Shown here: positions 7,872-17,299 of the stretch, piece after piece
How positions within the stretch are numbered: the stretch's first letter is position 1
Layout of the letters: each line of letters begins with the position of its first letter
From: Bacteroidales bacterium
GTDB lineage: Bacteria; Bacteroidota; Bacteroidia; Bacteroidales; UBA12077
DNA length: 64,000 bases
NCBI GenBank assembly: GCA_016342685.1
Contig: JAEINU010000001.1
Location: 310,001 to 374,000, forward strand
Reading direction: 5' to 3'
Translations under genes and position numbers: made by a program
The notes under the pieces: model-generated
What the model was told of the DNA's origin: nothing
Seen by the model: only the letters and a program-made list of their open reading frames with translations
Database searches by the model: none

Positions 7872-8645
7872 TTACTGAAACTTTATTCTTACCGACGAAT
7901 TTGTATTAAGGTTAAGCAGTTCGGCTGCATTACCTCCATTAATTGCAATCTCTAACAAATTTAAGGAATTGAAAATAGCCAAAAGCTCGCCAACCGAAGT
8001 TTCCTGGTAAGAATTGTTGATTTTTGATATGGTGTAATGATTACTTTGTACAAAAATTTTAAATGCTTTCCCTTTTCCAACTCGATCAAAAATATCCTTA
8101 GATATATTTGTAATTGCATTCTGAAACGAATCAATATAAACAATGCTTCCAATAACAACATTGTCTTCAATGGTTGCTCTTAATGGAACTCTTCTCACTA
8201 TTGAATCAAGTTTTTTACCTAAAGAGTCAATTTTACTTCCATTAATAATATTGCAAGCAACTTTGCTAAAAACATCTAAAGTTGGGAATGTGCTAGGCTT
8301 AGTATCCTTAATTGAATAATAATTAACCTGATCGTCATCTTTAAATAACAAGCTAAAAATTCCATTATCGGAGCCAATAAAATAATGTTTGTTAAACTCT
8401 GCAATAATGTATTCCTGGTCTATTGCCACATCAGATTTTACACCAATAATATGGACTGTTTCTTCAGGAAAGTATTTATAGCTGTTTTTTAAAATAAATG
8501 CCGTCTGAAAAATATTAAATGGCTTTACTTTATGCGAAATATCAACAAGGGTTACATCTTTACAATTACTATAAATGGTTCCCTTTACAGCACCAACATA
8601 ATAATCATCAGTATTCCAATCTGTTGTTAATGTGATAATTGACAT
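7872..8645 (-). CDS. SAM hydroxide adenosyltransferase (SAM hydrolase) family protein
   Basis: This is the DUF62 family, whose members use water or hydroxide to split S-adenosylmethionine into adenosine and methionine. The related chlorinases and fluorinases use halide. Conserved blocks are ITLTTDWNTDDYYVGAVKG at the N-terminus, VDISHKVKPFNIFQTAFIL, and YFIGSDNGIFSLLF, with a C-terminal beta domain containing VYIDSFQNAITNIS. I expect the hydroxide enzyme because that is the usual type outside specialist halogenating organisms, but the sequence alone does not settle it. It precedes mazG, and both act in nucleotide clean-up. Confidence 0.88.
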   Translation of the reverse strand: MSIITLTTDWNTDDYYVGAVKGTIYSNCKDVTLVDISHKVKPFNIFQTAFILKNSYKYFPEETVHIIGVKSDVAIDQEYIIAEFNKHYFIGSDNGIFSLLFKDDDQVNYYSIKDTKPSTFPTLDVFSKVACNIINGSKIDSLGKKLDSIVRRVPLRATIEDNVVIGSIVYIDSFQNAITNISKDIFDRVGKGKAFKIFVQSNHYTISKINNSYQETSVGELLAIFNSLNLLEIAINGGNAAELLNLNTNSSVRIKFQ

Positions 8646-8718
8646 AAAATGTTATCGAATCTTTTTTTAATCAGTTTTTTAAAGATACAAATTTAAAGGA
8701 TTATTAGTGATAATGATG

Positions 8719-8759
8719 AAAAGATTCGCCGATTTAATTTGAAATATTTCAAATCTTTT
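8719..8759. repeat. 18-bp perfect palindrome inside a longer inverted repeat
   Basis: ATTTGAAATATTTCAAAT (8737-8754) is a perfect palindrome. An outer pair, AAAAGATT (8719-8726) and AATCTTTT (8752-8759), is also perfectly complementary. It lies between two divergent transcription units (SAM hydrolase/mazG and phoH), so it could be an operator; no regulator is adjacent. The rest of the 286-base gap is AT-rich and holds nothing else except the phoH -7 box. Confidence 0.5.
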
Positions 8760-8868
8760 ATTTCAATGATTTTTAGAGTTGTTTAAAACTTTTTGGTAAC
8801 TCTGATTTTAAATAAAATCCTGTAAAAAGTTTTTTTATTATTTTAGACGATTCTAAAACCAGATACTT

Positions 8869-8876
8869 TACTTTTG
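8869..8876 (+). promoter_or_regulatory. -7 promoter box of phoH
   Basis: TACTTTTG matches TAnnTTTG exactly, 55 bases before the phoH ATG. A purine-rich GGTTGAGGAGGAAAT sits just before the gene as an unusually strong ribosome site for this genome. Confidence 0.5.
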
Positions 8877-8931
8877 TATTCTGATATATAGGGCTATACG
8901 AATTGGTTGAGGAGGAAATAAAAAGAATTGT

Positions 8932-9888
8932 ATGATAGAAAAGGTAATATATCTCGAAGGAGTTGATCCGGTAAGTGTTTACGGTGTTAAAAATACCAGA
9001 TTAGATATTCTAAAAACGCATTTCCCAAAATTGAAAATTATTGCTCGGGGCGATGAAATAAAAGTACGTGGCGAGGAAAATTTAATTGATGAATTTGAGG
9101 AAAAATTAGAGTTAATTATCGAATTCTTTTTAAAATTTAAGAAGTTAAATAACGAGGAGTTTGAATTGTTGCTAAATGGTGAAGGCGAAGGACTTCTTAG
9201 AAGGAAAAATGAAAATGATGATGTTTTAATATTTAGTAATGATGCACGGCCAATAAAAGCAAGAACTGTTAATCAGCAAAAGCTTGTTGACGATTACGAT
9301 ACAAATGATCTGCTTTTTGCTATCGGCCCCGCGGGTTCAGGTAAAACCTATACGGCAATTGCATTGGCTGTTCGAGCCTTTAAAAACAAAGAGGTTAAAC
9401 GGATAATTTTAACTCGACCAGCAGTCGAAGCTGGTGAAAATTTGGGTTTTTTACCAGGCGATCTAAAGGAAAAACTTGATCCGTATTTACGTCCATTGTA
9501 TGATGCTTTAATGGATATGATCCATCCTCGTAAATTGGCTGAGTTAATTGAAAATGACGTTATTGAAATAGCACCTTTAGCATATATGCGTGGTAGAACG
9601 CTTGATAATGCTTTTGTAATTCTAGACGAAGCGCAAAATACAACGGTTAATCAGCTTAAAATGTTTTTAACCCGTATGGGTAAAAATGCAAAGTTTATTG
9701 TTACAGGTGATACAACACAAATAGATTTAAAACCTAAGAGTTCATCAGGATTATTGCAAGCGATGAAAATTCTTAAAAACATTAAAGGTATTTCGATTGT
9801 TGAGTTCGATGAGCGCGATATTATTCGGCATCATTTAGTGAAATACATTGTTAATGCATACAAGACATTAGATACTGATAATAAATAA
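8932..9888 (+). CDS. phoH: PhoH family ATPase
   Basis: This cytoplasmic P-loop ATPase of the PhoH (YbeZ-like) type is linked in other bacteria to RNA metabolism and ribosome quality. Walker A is GPAGSGKT at residues 132-139 and Walker B is VILDEAQ at 229-235, followed by the family block QNTTVNQLKMFLTRMG and the VTGDTTQID segment. The N-terminal 100 residues form the usual KH-like region. The length of 318 is standard. purC follows after 38 bases and may be read from the same promoter. The usual partner ybeY is not seen nearby. Confidence 0.93.
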   Translation: MIEKVIYLEGVDPVSVYGVKNTRLDILKTHFPKLKIIARGDEIKVRGEENLIDEFEEKLELIIEFFLKFKKLNNEEFELLLNGEGEGLLRRKNENDDVLIFSNDARPIKARTVNQQKLVDDYDTNDLLFAIGPAGSGKTYTAIALAVRAFKNKEVKRIILTRPAVEAGENLGFLPGDLKEKLDPYLRPLYDALMDMIHPRKLAELIENDVIEIAPLAYMRGRTLDNAFVILDEAQNTTVNQLKMFLTRMGKNAKFIVTGDTTQIDLKPKSSSGLLQAMKILKNIKGISIVEFDERDIIRHHLVKYIVNAYKTLDTDNK

Positions 9889-9926
9889 GTAATTATAACT
9901 AGCAACTTTTAAATCAAAATTAAAGT

Positions 9927-10877
9927 ATGGCACAAGCAGTAGTGAAAACCGATTTTAACTTTCCAAAACAAGTAAGTGTTTATAATGGAAAAGTTAGGGA
10001 TGTATACAACATTAACGATCAGTTTTTAGTAATGATAGTTAGTGATCGAATCTCTGCATTTGATGTAGTTTTACCTGAAGGTATTCCTTATAAAGGACAA
10101 GTTTTAAATCAGATTGCTGATAAGTTTTTAGATGCAACATCGGATATTGTTCCTAATTGGAAAATTGATGTTCCCGATCCAATGGTTACTATTGGCCATT
10201 TTGTTGAACCCTATCAGGTTGAGATGGTTATTCGTGGTTATTTAACAGGTCATGCTTGGAGAGAGTATAAAACGGGCAAAAGAGAAATTTGTGGTGTGCC
10301 AATGCCAGAAGGTATGAAAGAGCATCAAAGATTTCCTCAGCCAATAATTACTCCAACTACAAAAGCTCACGAAGGGCACGATGAAGATATTTCTCGCGAA
10401 GAAATTATAAAGCAAGGATTGGTTTCAAAGGAGGAATATGAAAAGTTAGAAGAATATACTTTGGCTTTATTTCAACGTGGAACGGAGATTGCAGAAAAAA
10501 TGGGCTTAATCTTAGTTGATACAAAATATGAATTTGGACGAAAAGATGGTCAGATATATTTAATCGACGAAATTCATACTCCGGATTCATCGCGCTATTT
10601 TTATTTGGAGGGATATCAGGAAAGACAAGATAAAGGCGAAAATCAAAAGCAATTATCGAAAGAATTTGTGCGTGAGTGGTTAATGAAAAATGGTTTTCAA
10701 GGAGAAGAAGGACAAAAGGTTCCTGAAATTACAGAAGAATTTGCAGATCAGGTTTCGGAGCGATACATTGAGCTTTATGAAAGTATCACAGGCGATAAAT
10801 TTGTAAAAGCTGATGCTGATGAAGTGGCTGCAAGAATTGAGAAGAATGTAACAAGCAAGCTCAATGAGTTATTGTAA
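9927..10877 (+). CDS. purC: phosphoribosylaminoimidazole-succinocarboxamide synthase
   Basis: PurC joins aspartate to CAIR in an ATP-dependent step of purine synthesis. Recognisable blocks are [12 protein letters not shown] near the N-terminus (ATP-binding strand), [39 protein letters not shown], the family signature [11 protein letters not shown] and [14 protein letters not shown]. At 316 residues it is the longer form found in Bacteroidota and eukaryotic-like enzymes rather than the 240-residue E. coli type. It ends at a clear terminator. Confidence 0.96.
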   Translation: MAQAVVKTDFNFPKQVSVYNGKVRDVYNINDQFLVMIVSDRISAFDVVLPEGIPYKGQVLNQIADKFLDATSDIVPNWKIDVPDPMVTIGHFVEPYQVEMVIRGYLTGHAWREYKTGKREICGVPMPEGMKEHQRFPQPIITPTTKAHEGHDEDISREEIIKQGLVSKEEYEKLEEYTLALFQRGTEIAEKMGLILVDTKYEFGRKDGQIYLIDEIHTPDSSRYFYLEGYQERQDKGENQKQLSKEFVREWLMKNGFQGEEGQKVPEITEEFADQVSERYIELYESITGDKFVKADADEVAARIEKNVTSKLNELL

Positions 10878-10893
10878 TAAAAAATAATACATA

Positions 10894-10924
10894 AAAGCCG
10901 ATATTGATTTCCAATGTCGGCTTT
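10894..10924. terminator. terminator after purC
   Basis: A 13-bp stem AAAGCCGATATTG / CAATGTCGGCTTT (one T-G pair) is followed by a T-run. It may also serve the minus-strand regulator gene that ends at 10950. Confidence 0.85.
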
Positions 10925-10949
10925 TTTTATTTATAGATTTGGATTTAAA

Positions 10950-11234
10950 TTATAGTTTCAAATAATCTTTTAAGTCGGCAACATATTTTTCAAATGCTTC
11001 TCTGCCTTGTTTAGTTATTGAACATGTTGTTTGTGGCATTTTACCTTTAAACCCTTTTTTAACGATAAGATATCCTGCATTCTCTAGTTTTGTTATTTGA
11101 ACACTTAGATTCCCCGCTGTTGCTTCTGTTTGCTCTTTTATATATGTGAACTCTGTTTTTTCAAGTGTAATCAGAAGAGACATAATTGCTAAACGCAATT
11201 CCGAATGTAATAAAGGATCTAGTTTCTTAAGCAT
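10950..11234 (-). CDS. winged-helix transcriptional regulator (HTH_34 type)
   Basis: This 94-residue DNA-binding protein has a winged helix: HSELRLAIMSLLITLEKTEF, the recognition helix region ATAGNLSVQITKLENAGYL, and a wing VKKGFKGKMPQTTCSITKQG. It matches the small MarR/ArsR-like 'HTH_34' group, which in Bacteroidota is often encoded with a membrane protein. No ligand domain is present. The gene overlaps its upstream partner by 8 bases (11227-11234), so both products are made from one mRNA. The promoter of the pair carries palindromic ACTAGT sites, a candidate autoregulation operator. Confidence 0.88.
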   Translation of the reverse strand: MLKKLDPLLHSELRLAIMSLLITLEKTEFTYIKEQTEATAGNLSVQITKLENAGYLIVKKGFKGKMPQTTCSITKQGREAFEKYVADLKDYLKL

Positions 11235-11811
11235 TTTTCTTATTTTGCATTCTTAATAGGTAACCGGGTACAAGATATCCAAAGATAATTATCAAAGGCG
11301 AAATAAATTCAATATAATTATTTGGGATAAATAAGTAACACAGAGTTCCAACCCAAAAAACAATTCCACCCCAAATTAGAGGCTTAAATTTAATAATTAT
11401 TCCCGTTAAGAAGGTAGCATTACCTGCTAACAAATAAATAATTATTCCAATGTTGTAGTTAAACTCCTTCATAGAAATAATAACGATAACATAACTTACA
11501 AAAAACGCGATCCAAACCATAAAATTTACTCGATCGAGATGTGTTGACGATTTTTTCTTGTGTCCATTGCGTGCACCATATATAGCAGATGCTATAAATC
11601 CTGGGATTACGATTAGCCACATCATGTAGGGTTTTGAGAAGCTCGTAAAGTGTTTAATGCATAATTGTCCAATTATCTCAATTAAAATAATCCATCCCCA
11701 AAGTAAAAAGTAAAAACTACTATCGTGTAAATTTCCCTTTGTGCGCTGAATCATTTTTTCAATAATTTGAAGACTTTCTTCGGGTTTTAATGTTTTTTCA
11801 TTTGTTTCCAT
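11227..11811 (-). CDS. integral membrane protein co-encoded with winged-helix regulator
   Basis: This is a 194-residue protein with about five or six hydrophobic spans from residue 32 onward (for example FLLWGWIILIEIIGQLCI, PYMMWLIVIPGFIASAIYG, FMVWIAFFVSYVIVIISM, WGGIVFWVGTLCYLFI) and a polar helical N-terminus (KPEESLQIIEKMIQRTKGNL). I do not assign a function. Membrane proteins of this kind are frequently paired with HTH_34 regulators in Bacteroidota, perhaps as a sensor or anti-regulator; here the pair is tightly coupled by an 8-base overlap. Confidence 0.78.
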   Translation of the reverse strand: METNEKTLKPEESLQIIEKMIQRTKGNLHDSSFYFLLWGWIILIEIIGQLCIKHFTSFSKPYMMWLIVIPGFIASAIYGARNGHKKKSSTHLDRVNFMVWIAFFVSYVIVIISMKEFNYNIGIIIYLLAGNATFLTGIIIKFKPLIWGGIVFWVGTLCYLFIPNNYIEFISPLIIIFGYLVPGYLLRMQNKKNA

Positions 11812-11813
11812 AC

Positions 11814-11867
11814 TACTAGTTTTATAATTTCACTACAAACATAAACTAGTTTATAAAATAAACCAAA
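11814..11867 (-). promoter_or_regulatory. promoter with palindromic operator for the regulator/membrane operon
   Basis: On the minus strand TTTG (plus 11864-11867), 20 bases, then TATGTTTG (plus 11836-11843) form a near-ideal promoter. A 14-bp perfect palindrome ATAAACTAGTTTAT (11841-11854) fills the spacer. A related site, ACTAGTTTTAT (11814-11824), lies at the start codon. Such placement fits repression by the winged-helix product. Confidence 0.6.
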
Positions 11868-11971
11868 TTATTTTAATGTTTTTTTATTATTTGAATTGTT
11901 TTATAGAATTACAGGCTTTTCAAATAATCTTAGTATTTTTACATTCGATTAAGAATTAAATATTTAAATAA

Positions 11972-12937
11972 ATGGATAAAGTATTAGGAATAGGAAATGC
12001 ATTGGTTGATATAATGACCAAATTACCGAATGATTCAACATTAGATAAGTTTTCTTTAAGAAAAGGAAGCATGCAATTATCAGAAAGAGATTTTGCGGAT
12101 CAGATTAATAATGAAACTGTAAGTTTTGATAAATCTCAATCTTCGGGAGGTTCGGCGGCTAATACTATTCATGGACTTGCAAGTTTAGGAGCTCCAACAG
12201 GTTATATTGGTAAAGTAGGGAATGATTCATTTGGTGAATTTTTTAGCAATGATATGAAAGCAAATGGAATTGAACCATTTATGTTAAAAACTGCCACAGA
12301 TACAGGTAGAGCTATGGCTCTTATTTCTCCAGATTCAGAACGTACATTTGCTACTTATTTGGGAGCTGCGATTGAATTATCGGACTCTGATCTTGCGGAA
12401 AATCAGTTTAAAGATTATAAAATTTTACACATAGAAGGTTATTTAGTTCAGAACCACGCTTTAATGTTAAGAGCTGCGGAATTAGCTAAAGCAAACAATA
12501 TGAAGATATCTATTGATATGGCTAGTTTTAATGTTGTTGAAGATAATCTGGAATTTTTAAAAGATTACGTTAAAAATTACGTAGATATTATTTTTGCAAA
12601 CGAAGAAGAAGCAAAAGCTTTTACCGGAAAAGAACCAGAAGAAGCTTTAAACGAAATAGCTGAGCAATGCGAAATTGCAGTTGTAAAAATTGGTAGTAAA
12701 GGTTCAATGGTTAAAAGTGAAGGAAATATCCACATGGTTGAGCCATTTAAAGCAAATTCTATTGATACTACAGGAGCAGGAGATTTATATGCATCAGGTT
12801 TTTTATATGGAATGGTTAATAAAAAGCCTTTAGACCAGTGTGGTAAAATTGGTTCTTTATGTGCAAGTAAAGTAATTCAAATCATTGGAACAAAAATGTC
12901 AAATTCAACTTGGGACGATATAAAGAAAAATATCTAA
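11972..12937 (+). CDS. PfkB-family carbohydrate/nucleoside kinase (adenosine-kinase-like)
   Basis: This ribokinase-fold kinase phosphorylates a sugar or nucleoside with ATP. The N-terminal block GIGNALVDIMTKLP, the Gly-rich SSGGSAANTIHGLASLG, and the C-terminal PfkB signature DTTGAGDLYASGFLYG with its catalytic Asp are all present. The length of 321 residues fits. Within the family it most resembles the adenosine-kinase-like group widely found in Bacteroidota, but the substrate is not fixed by sequence. It stands alone, with a weak promoter-like TATTTTTA at about 11932 and a strong terminator. Confidence 0.9.
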   Translation: MDKVLGIGNALVDIMTKLPNDSTLDKFSLRKGSMQLSERDFADQINNETVSFDKSQSSGGSAANTIHGLASLGAPTGYIGKVGNDSFGEFFSNDMKANGIEPFMLKTATDTGRAMALISPDSERTFATYLGAAIELSDSDLAENQFKDYKILHIEGYLVQNHALMLRAAELAKANNMKISIDMASFNVVEDNLEFLKDYVKNYVDIIFANEEEAKAFTGKEPEEALNEIAEQCEIAVVKIGSKGSMVKSEGNIHMVEPFKANSIDTTGAGDLYASGFLYGMVNKKPLDQCGKIGSLCASKVIQIIGTKMSNSTWDDIKKNI

Positions 12938-12956
12938 AAATATTGGTTTTGTTATT

Positions 12957-12988
12957 AAGAAGGGTGATTGTTTACAATCACCCTTCTT
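12957..12988 (+). terminator. strong intrinsic terminator
   Basis: A perfect 14-bp stem AAGAAGGGTGATTG / CAATCACCCTTCTT has a TTTA loop and is followed by T-rich sequence. Confidence 0.9.
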
Positions 12989-13090
12989 TTTTGAACAATT
13001 ATTCTAGTACTTAGTTGAAGTAATAATACAATTTTGATTCTCTTTTTTTAATGATTAAATTAGTGAATCTTAACTTGAATATTGATTCAA

Positions 13091-16000
13091 ATGGGTTTAA
13101 AAAATCTTCGATTTCGGACAAAATTAATTTTGGGTTTTGTAATTATTATCGCCTTCTCTTTGCTAATTAGTTTTGTTGCATTAATTCAATTAAATAAACT
13201 TCAAAAAAGTACAGAACTTATTTACAAACATCCATTAGCTGTAAGTAATGCTGTTCGAGAGATTAAAATAAGCGTTTTTGGAATGCATTGCGCAATGAAA
13301 GATGTAATTATTGCACAGAATCAGGTGGAGATTGATAGTGCAATTTTCGCGGCTAATAATTATAAAATTGAAGCTATAGTAGCTTTTGATATTGTATTTG
13401 ATCGATTTTTGGGAGATATTAAAGACGTTGAAGATGCATATAATTGTTTTAAAGCCACGGAAGATATAAGAAAAGAGGTTTTGGGTTGGAAGTTACAAAA
13501 CAAAAATCAGGAAGCTAGTGATCTTATTAATAGTAAAGGAGCTCATGAATTCGAGATATTGTTGAGCAAAATTGATGTAATGGCTGATTTTGCAAAAAAT
13601 AAAGCTGACGAATTTAAAACAGAATCTGAGAACCGATACAAAAGTACTTTAAATACTTTAATTGGAGCTATATCGGTAATTTTAGGGTTAAGTATACTAA
13701 TTGCATTCCTTATTTCTAAGAGTATATTAATTCCAATTCATAAATTTATATCGCATATTAAAGTTTTATATAACAGAGAAGATATTGCAAATAAATCTTA
13801 TACAACAGAAGAAGATTTATTTGCAATAACTATTTCGGAATTAAAAAGCGCATATCTTCAAATAGAAGATGCTAATCATGAGTTAAGAATACTTAATGAG
13901 GATTTAGATGGTCAAGTAAAAATAAGAACACAAGAATTAGAGCAAAATCAAACAGAACTAAAGGATAAAAATGAAGAATATGCGGCAATTAATGAAGAGT
14001 TAACGCAAACTATTGAAGAGTTACAAGATGCAAAGAGTGATATTGAAGCAAGTGAGTTGCATTATAAAGCATTATTTGAGAACTCTCCTGTTCCAATGTG
14101 GGAAGAAGATTTTTCCAAAGTAATGAAAGAGATTGAAAAAATTAAAGAAACTGGTGTTAAGGATTTTAGAAAGTATTTTGACGAAAACCCAGAAAAACTT
14201 CAGGAATTGGCTCATTATGTTAAAATTGTTGAAATTAATAACCCTGTAGTGGAGCTTCATGAAGCTGACTCTAAAGAGCAATTGTTGAAAGGCTTATCCG
14301 ATATTTTTACCAAAGAATCATTTGATGCTTTTAAAGAAGAAGTAATAGCTATTGCCCAAGGATTAAACAAGTATGAAATTGAGGGTGTTGTGGGTACTTT
14401 ACAAGGAAATAGAAAAGATGTTCATCTCAAATGGGTTGTCGTTCCTGGATATGAGAAGTCAATGGAAAAGGTTTATGTATCGACCATTGACATAACGGAT
14501 AAGAAAAAAGCTGAAAATTTATTAATAGAACGAGAACAGCATTTAAGAACTGTTTTTGATGCTGCAAAAAATGTTTCATTTATTAGAACAGATCTTAATG
14601 GTGAAGACTCACAAATACTAGATTTTAGCCCTGGAGCAGAAAATATATTTGGTTACAAAGCCGAAGAGGTAATAGGAAAAAAGGTTGCGATTCTTCATGC
14701 TCCATACGAATACAAAAATTTCCCTGCCATGCAAGAAATTTTACGAAATAGTAAAACGGCACTTTCAGGAGAGACTGTTATGATTCGTAAATCAGGTGAG
14801 TTGTTCACTGCTTTAATTACAATTAATCCAATTCGAGATAAAGATGATGTTTTAATTGGAACTTTAGGAGTTTCAATAGATATTTCAGATAGAAAAAGGG
14901 CTGAAGATGTAAATAAAATACAAAGCGGAATTCTTGCAAATATGTCAGAAGCAGTTTATCTCATTAGGAAGAATGATGGTATTATAATGTATACAAACGA
15001 AGAATTTGAAAAATTGTTTGGATATTCTAATAATGAGATGCTTGGTAAACACGCTTCCATTGTTAATGCACCAACCGATAAAACGCCAGAAAAAACTACA
15101 GAAGAAATCATGACAATAATTGCTGAAACAGGTCTTTGGCAAGGCGAAATAAACAATATAAAAAAGGACGGAACTAAATTTTGGTGTCAAGCAAGAGTCT
15201 CAGTTTTTGATCATCCACAATTTGGAGAGGTTTTAATCTCTGTTCATCGAGATATTACAGAACGTAAAATTGCTGAAAAATTACTTAAAGAAAGTGAGAA
15301 GGAATATAGAACTTTAGTTGAAAATATTCCAGGAGTAACATATCGTTGTGCTAACGATGAATTCTGGACAATGGAATTTTTGAGCGACGAAATTGAGAAG
15401 CTTACGGGTTATCCAAGTTCGGAGTTTATTAATAACAAAGTCCGAACCTTTGCTTCTGTTATATATTCTGAAGATATTCAATCGGTGCAAGAATCTATTA
15501 ATAAGCATCTTAAAACAAAAAGTGAATATACTCTAGAATATAGAATTGTCCGTGCCGATGGTGAAATTAGGTGGGTGTTTGAGAAAGGTCAGGGTGTATG
15601 TGACTCCAAAGGTAATCATAGGTATCTTGATGGTGTAATAATTGATATTACAGAAAGAAAACGTGGAGAGCAAATTCAAAAAGTGTTGTATAATATTTCT
15701 AACGCAGTTAATAGCGCCGATAATTTAGAGAAGTTAATTCGTCAAATTCAAATTGAATTAGGATTTATAATTGATACTACAAATTTTTATATTGCTCTTT
15801 ATGATAAGAGTACAGATTCTTTCTCGCTACCTTTTTATGCCGATGAAAAAGATCAACTTACAAATATTCCGAAAGGGAAAACATTAACAGATTATGTGTT
15901 AAAAACAAAAAAATCATTATTAGCAAATATAGGAATTAAGAAAAAACTTGTGGATGAGGGGCATTTGGGTCATGTTGGTACTATATCTAAAATATGGTTA

Positions 16001-17299
16001 GGAGTTCCACTTCGTATTGAGGGAAGAATAGTAGGTGTACTTGCAGTTCAAAGTTATACAGATGAATTTGCATATAACGAGTCAGATGTGGAAGTGCTTG
16101 AGTTTATTTCCGATCAAATAAGTTTATCAATAGATCGTAAAAGAACGGAAGAAGAATTGCTTAAAGCTAAGGAACACGCAGAAGAAAGTGATCGTTTAAA
16201 ATCAGCGTTTTTAGCAAATATGTCACATGAAATCAGAACCCCGATGAATGGAATTCTAGGTTTTGCTAAATTGCTTCAAAAGCCAGATATAACAACAGGT
16301 AAACTCAATAGCTTTGTCGAAATAATTATTAATAGCAGTAATCAATTATTAAATATCGTAAATGATATTTTGGATATATCCAAAATTGAAACTGGTCAAA
16401 TTGAATTGTACGAAGAGGAGATTGATTTGAACAAAGTATTGCGTGATATTAGATCGTTTTTTGGATTAAAGGCAAGTGAATTAGGGCTTGAGCTTATTTT
16501 AATAACAGAACTAAAATTAGGTAAGTTTAATATTTTGATTGATAAATCTAAGCTTAAACAAATCATATATAATTTAATTGGGAATTCGTTAAAATTTACA
16601 AAAAAGGGAAGTATTGAGTTTGGTTATAAACTTGAACAAAATAGCATTAATTTCTTTGTAAAAGATACGGGAATAGGTATACCCAAAAAATATCATGCAG
16701 AAATTTTTAATCGATTTAATAAATTAGAAACGAACTTATCGGAGTTGCATGGAGGAACAGGATTAGGACTTGCAATTTGCAAAGGTTTAGTGGAAGGTTT
16801 AGGAGGTAAAATATCTGTAATATCAGAAGAAAATAAAGGAACAACATTTACTTTTAAACTGCCCTTAAAAATTGTTAAGCAAATAGAAACAAAATCCAGT
16901 ATTAGTGATGTTGAACATAAAGAAAATATTAAGTCTATGATATTAATAGTCGAAGATGAGGAGATTAATGCCGAATATTTAAAGGAGGTATTACATATTA
17001 GGGGTATTAATTTTATTCATGCAAAGAATGGTGCTGAAGCACTAAAAATATTCAAGAAAAACAAAGAAATTGATCTTGTGTTAATGGATCTTAAAATGCC
17101 TATAATGGATGGTTTTGAGGCTACAAAGGAAATGAAAAAAATAAAATCACACATACCTATTATAGCACAAACTGCTTATGCAATGAAATCTGATAGGATA
17201 AGGGCATTAGATGCAGGATGCGATGATTATATTTCGAAACCTATTGTCGAAGAAGCCTTATTTGAATTAATAAAAAAACATCTTGCGAATAAAGTGTAA
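13091..17299 (+). CDS. hybrid sensor histidine kinase (4HB sensor, PAS repeats, GAF, HisKA, HATPase, REC)
   Basis: The protein is about 1,402 residues. Two membrane spans (about 12-34 and 190-212) enclose a helical periplasmic sensor resembling the four-helix-bundle MCP type. A coiled coil (about 250-325), four PAS domains (about 320-865), a GAF domain (about 865-1020) and a kinase core follow. The core has the H-box MSHEIRTPMNG (His codon 16226-16228, about H1046), the G boxes DTGIGI and GGTGLGLAICKG, and a receiver domain with its acceptor Asp in LVLMDLKMP (codon 17087-17089, about D1333). I choose the ATG at 13091 over an in-frame TTG at 13082 because the paralogue downstream starts with the same NLRFRTK block. 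The signal sensed is unknown and no separate response regulator is adjacent. Confidence 0.9.
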   Translation: MGLKNLRFRTKLILGFVIIIAFSLLISFVALIQLNKLQKSTELIYKHPLAVSNAVREIKISVFGMHCAMKDVIIAQNQVEIDSAIFAANNYKIEAIVAFDIVFDRFLGDIKDVEDAYNCFKATEDIRKEVLGWKLQNKNQEASDLINSKGAHEFEILLSKIDVMADFAKNKADEFKTESENRYKSTLNTLIGAISVILGLSILIAFLISKSILIPIHKFISHIKVLYNREDIANKSYTTEEDLFAITISELKSAYLQIEDANHELRILNEDLDGQVKIRTQELEQNQTELKDKNEEYAAINEELTQTIEELQDAKSDIEASELHYKALFENSPVPMWEEDFSKVMKEIEKIKETGVKDFRKYFDENPEKLQELAHYVKIVEINNPVVELHEADSKEQLLKGLSDIFTKESFDAFKEEVIAIAQGLNKYEIEGVVGTLQGNRKDVHLKWVVVPGYEKSMEKVYVSTIDITDKKKAENLLIEREQHLRTVFDAAKNVSFIRTDLNGEDSQILDFSPGAENIFGYKAEEVIGKKVAILHAPYEYKNFPAMQEILRNSKTALSGETVMIRKSGELFTALITINPIRDKDDVLIGTLGVSIDISDRKRAEDVNKIQSGILANMSEAVYLIRKNDGIIMYTNEEFEKLFGYSNNEMLGKHASIVNAPTDKTPEKTTEEIMTIIAETGLWQGEINNIKKDGTKFWCQARVSVFDHPQFGEVLISVHRDITERKIAEKLLKESEKEYRTLVENIPGVTYRCANDEFWTMEFLSDEIEKLTGYPSSEFINNKVRTFASVIYSEDIQSVQESINKHLKTKSEYTLEYRIVRADGEIRWVFEKGQGVCDSKGNHRYLDGVIIDITERKRGEQIQKVLYNISNAVNSADNLEKLIRQIQIELGFIIDTTNFYIALYDKSTDSFSLPFYADEKDQLTNIPKGKTLTDYVLKTKKSLLANIGIKKKLVDEGHLGHVGTISKIWLGVPLRIEGRIVGVLAVQSYTDEFAYNESDVEVLEFISDQISLSIDRKRTEEELLKAKEHAEESDRLKSAFLANMSHEIRTPMNGILGFAKLLQKPDITTGKLNSFVEIIINSSNQLLNIVNDILDISKIETGQIELYEEEIDLNKVLRDIRSFFGLKASELGLELILITELKLGKFNILIDKSKLKQIIYNLIGNSLKFTKKGSIEFGYKLEQNSINFFVKDTGIGIPKKYHAEIFNRFNKLETNLSELHGGTGLGLAICKGLVEGLGGKISVISEENKGTTFTFKLPLKIVKQIETKSSISDVEHKENIKSMILIVEDEEINAEYLKEVLHIRGINFIHAKNGAEALKIFKKNKEIDLVLMDLKMPIMDGFEATKEMKKIKSHIPIIAQTAYAMKSDRIRALDAGCDDYISKPIVEEALFELIKKHLANKV

